From Vitis vinifera (taxonomy: Eukaryota > Streptophyta > Magnoliopsida > Vitales > Vitaceae): a DNA stretch of 64,000 nt. The stretch spans positions 18,448,001 through 18,512,000 of the forward strand of contig NC_081819.1 in NCBI RefSeq assembly GCF_030704535.1. The letters run 5' to 3'. Below the pieces are notes generated by a model. That model was not told the DNA's origin. It searched no databases and saw only the letters and a program-made list of their open reading frames with translations. The position numbers were made by a program, and so were the translations under genes. Within the stretch, counting starts at the first letter, position 1, and each line of letters begins with the position of its first letter. Below, piece by piece: positions 1-10,387 of this stretch.

Positions 1-37
1 GGGTTTTGAAGCATGACTCTTTCTCTCAGGAGTTTTA
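1..37 (+). repeat. Direct repeat of SAP18 intron-1 sequence at the window edge
   Basis: The first 37 bases of the window are identical to positions 1288-1324, which lie in intron 1 of SAP18 just after its first exon. This is seen directly. The match stops at base 38, so this is the end of a duplicated segment whose other part lies outside the window. It may mark a neighbouring partial copy of the SAP18 5' end. Confidence 0.85.
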
Positions 38-1107
38 AGATCACTGAAAGGATGGGAAAAGACTAGTGTTTTTTTCTTTTTTTTCCTTGTTTTTTAATAT
101 AAAAGTGAGGAAAATATTGTGGTTGGGCTTAGAGTGGATAATAATTAAAGGTATCAAATGGTCACGCCGCTTAGTTTGGTTTATGGGTTGACACATGGAA
201 AAAAGATTAGCTAGGCCGGCTCAACCTAGTCCTTTGGGTTGTGCTAGGCCTAAGGGCATTACTCGTCTTGCCATCGTGACAACCCCATTGTGTTAGTCTA
301 TTATGTCAATCCATAGTGCTAGTACTTCATGTCATTTTATGTTAATATTACGTGCTAGTCCATCATGTCAACCCACTAAGTCGGTCCATCTTGTCTGCCT
401 ACTAGACCATTTAAATATTATTTTTTGCTTTTTTCTTTTTTGCATGTCAAATATCATAAATATCTCATTTAATAATTATATAACAACTAATTTGAACATA
501 TCAAATGTTTAAATTACCCTTTTCAACAATTATATAATTGCTAGTTTAAACAATAAATAAATAAATTATTCGCTATTATTATTTTTTTCATATCAAATGT
601 TTAAAATATCCTCGAACAACCACATCAAAGCTAATTTTAGGGTAAATAAGTAAATAATTCACTAATAATTTTCTCTAAAAACCTTTGATTTTAATTCTTT
701 CTCCCACAATTTTCTATTCTCTCATCTCTAATCTCCAATCTCCTTTCTACAATTTCCTCGTTCTAAATTTTATACAAGTTCTCCAATTCAAAGTGTTCAT
801 TATTTACGGGAATGCGCAAATATGGAAATTGAAAAATTATATATTGTTCATTTATTCTATATCCATTAGATCACTCATTTATAAAGATTGTAATGCATGT
901 GATTGATAGTTAGGTGGATGTGTATTTAATTGGGATGTATTTAAATTATAGTGATACAATTAAACTATTGGTTTAGAATTGACAATATTTAGAAGGAGAA
1001 AGCATTTTGGTCTTCAGGCCATGGATCAGGCCCAAAATGGAAGTGAGCCCAATGGCCCGGCCTCTGCTTTATATGTGAGAACGCATAGACGCCTTGGAGA
1101 GAGAGAA
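38..1107. other. Upstream region of SAP18, no gene found
   Basis: This is AT-rich DNA with short reading frames that look random. A stretch at about 210-400 has loosely repeated phrases (variants of catcatgtcaa and tagtcca), which suggests an old repeat. From about 1000 the sequence becomes GC-rich and purine-rich and leads into the first SAP18 exon, so the promoter and 5' UTR probably lie in roughly 900-1107. I see no convincing TATA box. Confidence 0.4.
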
Positions 1108-4100
1108 ATGGCAGGAGCCGGAGAAGGCCCAAAAAGAGCAGGGAGGCCTCTACCACCGCCGGGGAGAGGCCCTCCGCCGCCGCCTCGTCCTCGTTTCGAA
1201 CCCGTCGATCGAGAAAAGGTTAAGTTTTGGAATTTGGAATCATAACTCTCGCTACATGTCTTTAACACAACCGCGTGGTTAATTCTAGGGTTTTGAAGCA
1301 TGACTCTTTCTCTCAGGAGTTTTATAGTGTTTTAAAGTTATTCTTCATGATTATTTGAAGTACTGATAATGTATGTTAACGGTAGATTATCAGAATCTAT
1401 GAATAATCTAGTGTATTTGTACTATGTTCTGTTTGGTTGCTTAGAAAATGCAGGAAAAATGCAAGATATTAAAAGAATTTTCCGAGCCTTAGATTATTTC
1501 GGTTTTTTTGGGACCGGAGAAGACTGAAATGTAATCGCTTCGTGTTAGCTGTTAGCTGATTTTAGGTTAAATGTTTAACTTAACTGGTTGATTTATAAAG
1601 CCGGAAATTCCTTTCCTATCTAGGCGTAGGATTTTTTGCTATTTGGGGGAATGTGTCTACTTTTTGAAGTATAGGGGATGCAATTACAGATTCTATGATA
1701 AACTTGACTATATTTGGTTGGTTGAGTATAGCACGAGATAAGATACTTAGATTCGAGAGGGATAACATATCCTCTACAATGTTTGGTGGGATAACATATC
1801 CTCTTCCATGTTGATTTGGTCGGTGATGTCTTAGGTTCAACCAAACATGGGATTTCATGTCTTCATGTCAATATGATACCACTATATGTTTTGCATCAGT
1901 CAACTATCTTCCACAACGTTTCTCCTCTACTAGGGCTTGAGACCAACTGTAAATAAGATATTAAAAGATGATAATTTTAAAGCGATAATTCATATCTTTG
2001 TTTGCTGATAGATGTGGGAATATCGATTTTTTTTAATTATTATTATTATTATTTTTAAATAGTGCACTTTGAATGTTTATTTATGATTGATATGATTCTT
2101 TCCCTTGGGTGCAGACATGTCCTTTATTGCTTCGGGTTTTCACTAAGGTATGTTCACCTTTTGGACTATAACCTTTTTTCCTTCAATTAGATGTTTTTGT
2201 CCTCAAAATTCTTACCAACATATTTCAGTTGAGCGTTGAAGTTATATTGCTCGTATCTTCTTTTAATGTTTTTTTAGAATGTTTGTCATTGTGCTGCGAA
2301 TTAAGAAGCTCAAAATTCTCTTCTTGCCTTTTAGTCAATGTATTTTTTTTTTGTTTTTTTGTTTTTTTGGGGTTTCAATGTCCTTCTTTGATGCTAACTA
2401 GTAGTACATGGTGAATGGATGATGGGGTTCGACATTCACCGTTTAGGATTGACCATGCCCCTAATTGATGAGCACGTATTGAAGTCCACGCATTCCTTTG
2501 GTGTTTTTTTTTTTTTTTTTTTTTTTCTTTTTGGCTGATGAAATATTACTTTTCTGTGATGTGTTTAATAATCAAATATTGTGGTTTAGGTGAATTCTTT
2601 TTTGGTTTGAAGTTGTTTTAGGGTTGAGTATGAACTTGGAGAAAGGTGAAATTATGCTAGTAAAGGGGGTCCCTAGTATCGAGGAATCAACTTTTTTGCT
2701 AGGTTGTGAGGTGGTTAAAATTACTTTATACCTATCTTAGTCTTCCTTTGGGTGCATCTTTAAATCTTTTTCCATATGGGAAGTTGTGGAGGAGAGGGTT
2801 CTTAAAAGTTAGATTAACCATTATGAAGAACACTTTATCTGGTTTGTCTGTCTACTAGTGGTCTATATTTATTATTCCAAGTGTGATTTGTGTGAAATTA
2901 GAAAAGGTTCAATATGATTTCTTGTAGGGAGACAATTCTTTGGACAAGAAACCTGACTTAGTTAATTGATTAATCATGTATTAGAATAAGACAAACCTAG
3001 TCTATGCATTAGAAGCTTTTCCTTACTCAACACTGCACTTTTGGGTAAATGAAGTTAGATATATGCTATAAAGAGGGAGAAGCTTTGGAAATGGGTTATC
3101 TTATGCAAATTTGGTGAGGAAGAGGGAGGGTGGTGTTAAGAAGCAATGATGAGTATGAGATGTGGGGATGGGTTGGTGTGGAAAGAGACTAAGGATGAGA
3201 GTTTCTTTGTGAAACTTTCTTTAGATTTTTGGAAGCAATTTTTCAAGTTCCTTTCCCAACTAAAGAAGTCTGGCATTCAAGGATCTCCATGGAATTGAGG
3301 CTTCTTTTAGAGGTGATTCGGAATACAAAGCAGCAGGAGGCCTCTAGTAAGCTGTTGTTGCATGTACATAAGGAATGGTGAATCAATAAACCATATCCTT
3401 ATTCATTATTACATAGTGGAAAGCTTATGGCATTTGGTATTTGGGCCCTTTGGAGTTTCTCGCTTGCTGCCAAGGTTGGTAAGGGAGGTTTTCTTAGGGT
3501 GAGACATGAATTTTGTGGGGGAAAAAGAAGCAAAATATGAAGAATGACCTCGGTATGTTTTCTTGGACTATTCAACAAGAGAGAAATTTTAGGACTTTGA
3601 TTGGATGGAGCATTCAATTCAATCCTTGATAGATGTTTCCATGTGTTGCCTTTTTCTTTGATCTAAAGGTTCTTTGGGTTTTTTTTTTTTAATGAGTGAG
3701 GAACCTTCCATGGTTGAGCCCTTTGAACTCCCCATGAATACCCAAATCTCGGGGGTGTTGATAGTACCTGCCACAACTAGCACTAGGTAATCCAGGACAT
3801 TCAACCAACGATAGGAATTGAATTTAAGACTGTACCTCTACCACACATCCTTGCATTCCCCTTAACCATCCAAGCACCCTGACGAGCTTAAAAGGTTGTA
3901 TGTGAGGGTGTGAGATGGTTTGTCTCTAGGCGTGAAGAGGAAGTCAACTTCAAAATCTCATTTCAAGAGGGAGCTTCAAAAGTTGGAATGCTTGGTTAAT
4001 TATAAAAGCTCATTCAAAAAGAAAAGAGGCATTGGGAGGAGTAGTTGGGTGGTTCATGTTGAGCAATGAAGCTAAAAATTCTCTCTTAGAATGTTAGGGG

Positions 4101-7100
4101 GCAACAGGGAGAAGCAGAAGAGAATAAATCCATTGATGAGATCTTAGGGGGTTGATATTGTTTGTGTATTAGAAACTGAGGTGCAACAAATGTTTGTGCA
4201 GTTGGTGAGAAGTTTGGGAATCAAAAGATTCTTTGATTGGGTAGCAGTGGAAGCAAGAGGAGTGGTAGGAGACATTAGGGTTCTGGAATTGATGTATGGA
4301 AGAGGGATTGTTCTTCATTTCTTGGTGTTTGAAAAACTGTAAAAAAGGCTTTGTTTAGGTCTTCTTAGGGGCCAATACAAAGGGGGAAGAGAGGATTTTT
4401 GGGTGGAGTTTTAGAGGACCGCTAATGTTTAGGAGGGAATTTCAATATGATTAGATTCCTTGGGGAAAGAAGAAACTGTCCTAGATTGTCTTTTGACATG
4501 AGGCGCTTTTCAAAGATACAAAAGACCTCAAATTATGGGAACCCCCCAACCCCACCTAAATGGAGGACCTTTTATTGGATGTGGTGGTCAGAATTTGTAG
4601 TCTTTTTCAAGACTTGATTATTTCCTAGTGTTAGATGATTGAGAGGACTATTTTTTTGGTCTAACTCATAGCATTTTCCCTAAACTAGTTTTGATCACTC
4701 TTCCACCATTCTAGATGACGGTGGAATGAGGAGGGACAAATCTCCTTTAAGATTTGAAAATGTGGCTTAAATTAGAAGGCTTCAAAGACATGGTGAGGAG
4801 TTGGTGGATGGGTTATAATGCAAATGGCTCGTTTAGTGACATATTGGTAGCAAAGTTAAAGGCTTTCAAATATGATTTAAAAAATTGGAATATAAGAGGT
4901 TTTTAGGAATGTCACAACTAAAAAATTTGAGGCCCTTAATCAGATCTTTTTTTTTTTAAGATTCAAAGGAGAGAGAAGTAGTTGTATTTGCCAGAGATTT
5001 TGAGGCAAGAAGGCTAGCAAATGTTGAGTTCCATAAGTGAGTTTCTTTGGAAGAGACTATGTGGAGACAAAAATCAAGAGAAATTTAGTTAAATGCTAGG
5101 GATACAAACACCAGATTCTTTCATATGATGGCCAATGCGCTGAGTGGAAAAAATATTTTGTCCAAAATTAGTGGGAATGGGGAATGGCTGTTTGAGGATG
5201 CAAATATAAAGGAGGGAGTCTCCAGGGCCTTCCAAAATCTCCTATGAAGCGGGGGATTGATGTCCCAACATTATTGGGATGACTTTTGAAGCATTGGGAA
5301 GCGAGGGTGCTAGAATCTTAGAGGTTCCTTTTGCTGAGGAGGAAGTGTTAGTTGCACTTTCCAGTTCATGTTGGGACAGCTTCAGGGCCAATCAGTTTCA
5401 CTATGGTGTTTTGGAAAATGAGTTAGTATTTTATAGAATTTGAGGTGATGGGTTTCTTCTGGGAGTTCTTATATGACCATTCTTTCAAAAGAAGCTTAAA
5501 TGCTACTTTTTCTGTTTTAGTCTCATAGAAAGGCGATGGGGAGGACCTATTAGCTTATTTGGGGGATTATATAAATTCCTGGGTGAGGTACCTTGTTTTT
5601 TTGGTCTTTTAGTGTCTTTTCATACATGGTGTATATTTTTTTTCTGCCTTTTTAGGTGTTATTAATACAATCAATTTTTTACCTATCAAATAAAGAGGGA
5701 AACAAAAAGTCTTGGCTAAGTTCCTTCCTAATACACTAAAACAGGTGGTGGGGAGAGTGGTTTTAGTTCATCAACATGCGTATGTGGAGGGTAGGCACAA
5801 TTTGGATGTAGCTATCATTGCAAATGAAGCCTTAGATTCAAGGTTAAAGAGCTCCAATAGCTAGGTTGTTTGCAAGTTGGACATTAAAAAGACATATGAT
5901 TATGTAAATTGGGATTTCTTGCTAATGGGGTGATAAAATGTTGGATTAAATGATGCATATCTATGACGAATTTCTTTGTCCTAGTCAATGGGTTCTTGGT
6001 CGGTGTTTTCCAAAGCTTCGGGGAATTTAGGTAAGGATCTTCCCCCTATCTCTCCATTTTGATTGTGGAGGATTTGAGTTAGATTTCGAGGTGAGCTAGA
6101 GAAAAGGCTTCATTTTGGGCTTCAAAGTAAGAGGAAGAGGTGGTGAGGGAATGGAAATCTCCCATTTATCATTTGTTGATGATACCCTAAATTTCTAATC
6201 AAGATTACATGGAGCATCTCAACTACACTTTCATGTAGTTTTGAGGCTATTTTTGAACTTGAAATTAATTTGGAGAAGTGAACTAATTCTAAGAAATTGG
6301 TGTTGGGTTGGGCCATAGGGTAGGGAGTCAACCCACCACATACTTGGTCCTTCCTTTGGTAGCTCCTCGCAAGTAATTGAGGGTTGGGGTTCGGTGGAGG
6401 AGAGATTTCATAGGAAACTGAGAGGCAGTTTTTGTCTAATCTTTTTACACTTAGTTCAAGGAAGAAGTGAATCACTCCCAGTAAACATGGTTTGGAACCC
6501 ATGGGTGCCAACAAAGGTGGGCTTTTTTTTGCTTAGGAAGCCATTGGGGGAAGGATCTTAATACTTAATCAACTTAGAAGAAGGGGATGAAGTATTCTGA
6601 ATAGATGTTACATGTATAAGAAGGAAGAAGAATAAGTTGAGGATTTGCTCCTTTTTTGTTCCACAGCAAGAATTTTGTGCCAACTGATTTTTTTCTCTAT
6701 CCAAAGTGGCATGGGTGATGCACTCATCTATAAGAGGAACCCTTTTGAGTTGGCATGACTTTTTTGTGGGGAAGAAGCAGAAGAAAGCTTGAAGGGTCGT
6801 TCCCTCATGTTTGTTTTAGACCTTATGGAAGGAAAGGAATTAAAGGTCATTTGAAGATGCAGAACTGTAATCTTTTGGGTTGGGTGAGAGTTCATATAGA
6901 TGATCTTCCTATAACCATGATAGGCTTTTAGATTAGTCGAGTACTAAGTAATGAGAGGTTGTTTTTTGTTGTCTTTCTCCTATGTTGCTTGCCTAACATT
7001 TGCTACCTGGATACATCATGTGTATCCTAGTGCCCCCTTTGTCAAGTGTTTTTAATATATACTTCTGTTTTGCCTATCAAGAAAAAAAAAAAAAAAAAGA

Positions 7101-9242
7101 GGGCGGCAACCCCTTTTCGATTGGCACTTTTCAATATAATCTCTCTCTGTTTGCTTAATTTTATTTTATTTTAAAAACTTGGTGTTCTATGTGGGAACAA
7201 TACATTAAGCTGTGATTTGGTCTTGAATTTCTATAGATTGGATGTCATCACTCCAAGGAAGACTTTGCAGTGAGAGGGAAGGAGCCCAAGGATGAGGTCC
7301 AAATTTACACATGGAAGGATGCTACTCTTCGTGAGTTAACTGATCTGGTATGTAGCTACTTTTTGAGCTGACTGATCTAGTGTATTGTTACTTTTTGAGT
7401 TGACTGATCCAGTATGTTGAAACAATGTGTTTATTCCTTACTACTCTTTTTTTTGTCACCACCTCCTCACCCACCCCCACCCTAAATATGATATACAATA
7501 TGCATTTATGAAGGGGTTTTGATTTTGGTGCCTTTTGAAGATTGAAATTATAATATATTCATGGATTTGTTTCATTTGTCATCTAATTTTTGAAGTGAAG
7601 CTTTACCTTTAATATACTTTTTATATATGTTAGCTTGCTATTTATCTATCAAAAAAAATATATGTTAGCTTGCTATACACTGGCTTTAAATTTTAAGATA
7701 GCTTAACATGATTTGGAGCTATGTTTAACTAGCAGTCTCGAGTTTGTGTCTCTGGCTTTAAATTTTAAAATAGATTAATATGATTTGGAGTTTATGTTTA
7801 ACTATCAGTCTCAACTTTTAGTCTCTTCTGCTGCTACTACCCCTTCTATTTGTCTATTGCTGTTGGTTTGTCTATTTGTCTCCTCACACAATGCAGCATG
7901 CCAAATGTGAAAGAGGTTATATACATCATGGGTCCAAGGCTTAAGCTTTCTGGAAAACTGGCAGTTTAACAATATGCATCATGTTACCTCTGCCTGCACA
8001 TTTACATATTTATTCATTATCTTTTATTACCTAAAATGTTCACTTGCAATGCACATTACAGGTGACTAGTAATAGAAAATTTCAGAAAAGAAAAAGACGG
8101 AACAGGGAAGAAAAGGGTGATTAGATGATAGTGTTTGTCACCAGATTCTAATTTATAGAATGTGACGTACTACCAAAAAATGGAGGAAATAGTTTGATTA
8201 TCTGCATACGGGGAGGCCTTCTGTATGCAAGTACTGGATTTCAGGGATGATAATACCCAACCAACCTTCATGCCTCTATGATGCAATGGTGCTAGTCAAT
8301 GTCCTACACAATTTAGACAAAAAATAGGATATGTATATACAGGATATTTAAACCCTTTCTATGTCTGTTAAGATCTGTTACTTGATCTCTTTGTTTAATA
8401 TTTATAAAATCCATGTATTATTCTTGGTCCTATACATATCCTATTTTTTGTCTAAATTGTATAGGACATTAACTAGCACCATTGCATCATAGAGGCATGA
8501 AGGTTGGTGACTTAGTATGTTAAACCCTTTCTGTCTGTTAAGATCTGTTATTTGATCTCTTTGTTTAATATTTATAAAATCCATGTATTATTCTTGGACC
8601 TATAGTTGACTGTGCTCCTTTTTTAGGTCAAAGAGGTTGCTCCTGCGGCAAGGAGAAGAGATGCAATACTGTCCTTTGCTTTTGTCTATCCTGATACAAA
8701 TGGCCGCTTTGTGCTGAGAGAGGTAAATACTTCCAAGGACTGGGTATCATTCAGCTGTCTTTATTCACTTGTGTGATTGTACAGATTTGTATTGATGCAT
8801 ATGTAGACAGATTCACATTATCGCCCATGATGGAGAATGTCAACGTATCTTCTTACTTTTGAATTATGGTTAGGTTGACAGGAATGCAAATTTTTATCAT
8901 ATGCAAATCTTGCTAAAAAAAAAAAGAGAGGAAAGCATTCACTTTTTCACTCTTATTATTAGATGATCTTGGTTGCTCCACTGGTAGATAAGCATAAATG
9001 ACGTGCAATATAAGGCTCTGATTGTTGATATCTCCATTGTTTGATGAAAGGTGGGCAAGACATTTTCTTATGGAAATGGGAAACGACTAGATGATGGCAA
9101 GGCATTAGCTGAACTTGGCTTCCAGGTAAACATAAAAAGTCCTATGACAGCAGCATGTATTGTTGACTCCTTTCCAAATTTGTTACTGACTTATATCCCA
9201 CATATGCAGATTGGGGATTACCTGGATGTGGCAATTCTGTAG
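1108..9242 (+). CDS. SAP18: SAP18, Sin3-associated polypeptide p18 (six exons)
   Basis: The spliced coding exons are 1108-1218, 2115-2147, 7237-7347, 8627-8722, 9051-9125 and 9210-9242. All introns are GT-AG in phase 0, and the product is 152 aa, the usual length of plant SAP18. Residues 1-37 form a Pro/Gly/Arg-rich tail. The ubiquitin-like SAP18 domain follows from about residue 38 and includes TCPLLLRVF, TWKDATLRELTDL, RRRDAILSFAFVYPD and a GDYLDVAIL end. SAP18 is a nuclear protein known to bridge Sin3-HDAC repression complexes and the ASAP splicing-associated complex (with Acinus and RNPS1). The ATG at 1108 was chosen because it opens the frame that joins cleanly to exon 2. Intron 2 is 5.1 kb and contains LINE remnants. 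Intron 3 holds an inverted/direct repeat structure. No break is seen in any exon, so the gene looks functional. Confidence 0.95.
2630..3620 (+). mobile_element. Degenerate LINE (L1-type) 3' fragment in SAP18 intron 2
   Basis: Plus-strand translation, read across many stops and frameshifts, gives phrases typical of the C-terminal part of plant L1 reverse transcriptases: LLGCEV near 2700, a WEVVEERV-like segment near 2780, LNTALLGK near 3030, KFGEEEGGWC near 3110, and a NHILIHY plus FGPFGVSRLLPRL segment near 3390-3480 that matches the zinc-binding RVT tail domain. The 5' part (endonuclease and catalytic RT) is missing here, and the next copy's endonuclease begins only at about 4070. This is therefore a separate, 5'-truncated insertion. 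Its family identity is inferred from memory of plant LINEs. Confidence 0.7.
4062..7098 (+). mobile_element. Degenerate near-full-length LINE (L1-type) in SAP18 intron 2
   Basis: The start (about 4070) reads KILS-stop-NVRG, the usual opening of the plant LINE apurinic endonuclease. Reverse-transcriptase signatures follow: QHAYVEGRHNLDVAIIANEAL near 5780-5840, KLDIKKTYDYVNWDFLL near 5875-5925, FFVLVNG near 5965, then LEINLEK near 6250. The element ends in a 3' UTR-like stretch (tttaatatatacttctgttttgcctatcaa) and a poly-A of about 17 at 7082-7098, which fits target-primed insertion on the plus strand. Stops and frameshifts occur throughout, so it is long dead. I could not identify target-site duplications. 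Together with the upstream fragment it explains most of the 5.1 kb intron. Confidence 0.8.
5590..5695 (+). mobile_element. Possible second LINE tail nested in the LINE
   Basis: A segment resembling a LINE 3' end (ttggtcttttagtgtctttt, then gttattaatacaatcaattttttacctatcaaa) interrupts the element's reverse-transcriptase region just before the conserved LKQVVGRVVL segment. It resembles the tail at 7020-7098. The placement suggests a very short 5'-truncated insertion nested inside the older LINE. The call rests on similarity of short AT-rich phrases and is uncertain. Confidence 0.4.
8261..8604. repeat. Inverted repeat with interleaved direct repeat in SAP18 intron 3
   Basis: Arm A (8261-8336) is nearly the exact reverse complement of A' (8431-8507), with about 76 bases per arm and few mismatches. 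The DNA between the arms contains block B1 (8348-8433), which is directly repeated after the second arm as B2 (8520-8604) with about 95% identity. The order is A-B-A'-B. Transcribed pre-mRNA could fold into a long hairpin. It could be a small foldback element or a rearrangement product. No coding potential is seen. Confidence 0.9.
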
Positions 9243-10387
9243 AGACTAGAGAGAAGGTTTTGCCGGTGACTGATCTTCCGTTTAGTTTGCTTGGGAAGGA
9301 GGAAGCCCTGCAATTCATATGTATCTAATCTTTTGGCATATAGATGCCTCCAAATATGAACATTAAGCAAATGTCACTTTCTTAATGTTAGAAGATTCTT
9401 ATCACACTCTGGTGTTACATCCAAAGTGAAGAAATTGTGTAATGATGCGTTTGGTGCGAAAAGTCTGAAACTTTTGTTGGTCATTATTTGTTGACATTGT
9501 TTTGTGCTTTTTATTATTGTCCTCATCCGCCCATCCATATGCATCAATGTAGTTCTCTCGAAGTGGCTTTTGTATTGACAACCACGCGATTGGGACAGGT
9601 TTTATACCCACAATATTATTCCAATATCATCACTTATATCCTGTCCCACATCGAAATTTCAGCAAATCAACCTCCCTCTACTTCCTAATTCCATCTCCTG
9701 GACGAAAGGTTTTTTACCATTATCCTATGATATATCCATGAACAAATGAAGTTTTCACGTTCTTACTAAATAATGCTATGGAAAGTATGCAAAACCTTTG
9801 CTATTATTTTCTGAAATATCATTTTTTTTATAAAAAAAACTAAAATAAATCCGCCTCCTTGAGACTTGAAATTATACCTTCCTCTAAGCCTCCTCACAAC
9901 TCATAATTTTATAATAAGATAATCAAATTAGTCATGTCCTTGTTAACCGTGGTTGGATTCCTCTAGGGGATATGGAGAACGGGTAAAGGAGTCGGAGGTC
10001 CGTTTTATCACAAGTGGGCCGGAACCCAGCAAAGGCAAGAACCGCCGACATCGATAAGATCTGGGTCAATATCCAATCATGGATTTTACCCTCACTCTCT
10101 CTCTCTCTCTCTCTCTCTCTCGCTCACCTAGGGCTCTTGGTGTCTCTCCCATTAGCTACTCCAACTTTCCTTCATTTTCACGCTAATGCATTCTCCTGGA
10201 TTCTCAGCACCCAAACACTCCAATTTGCCGCATCTCAAGACTCTCAAACATAGATCCCTCCTGGAACTCCCTCGTAATTCTCAATTCTCATCACATTTCT
10301 CTCTTTCTCTCTCTGTCTCTCTCTCTCATCTACATTCCTAATCTCCTAATCTTTCTTTCCTCTTCTTTGCAGGTTTCTGATCCCAAA
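9243..10387. other. SAP18 3' flank and GAUT1 promoter/5' UTR
   Basis: The first few hundred bases are the presumed SAP18 3' UTR. From about 9960 the region is likely the GAUT1 promoter and leader. It has pyrimidine-rich DNA, a (CT)n tract at 10095-10121 and more CT repeats at 10300-10330. The sequence ttctttgcag ending at 10372, just 15 bases before the GAUT1 ATG, is a good 3' splice site. A 5' UTR intron is therefore likely, although I cannot place its donor with confidence. Confidence 0.5.
10095..10121 (+). repeat. (CT)n microsatellite in the GAUT1 leader
   Basis: An uninterrupted CT dinucleotide run of about 13 units lies in the presumed promoter/5' UTR of GAUT1. Such tracts are common in plant leaders and are often length-polymorphic. 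Confidence 0.95.

Noticed and set aside
6122-6514. A 130-codon minus-strand open frame in SAP18 intron 2
   Set aside because: It runs antisense to degenerate LINE sequence and has no recognisable domain.
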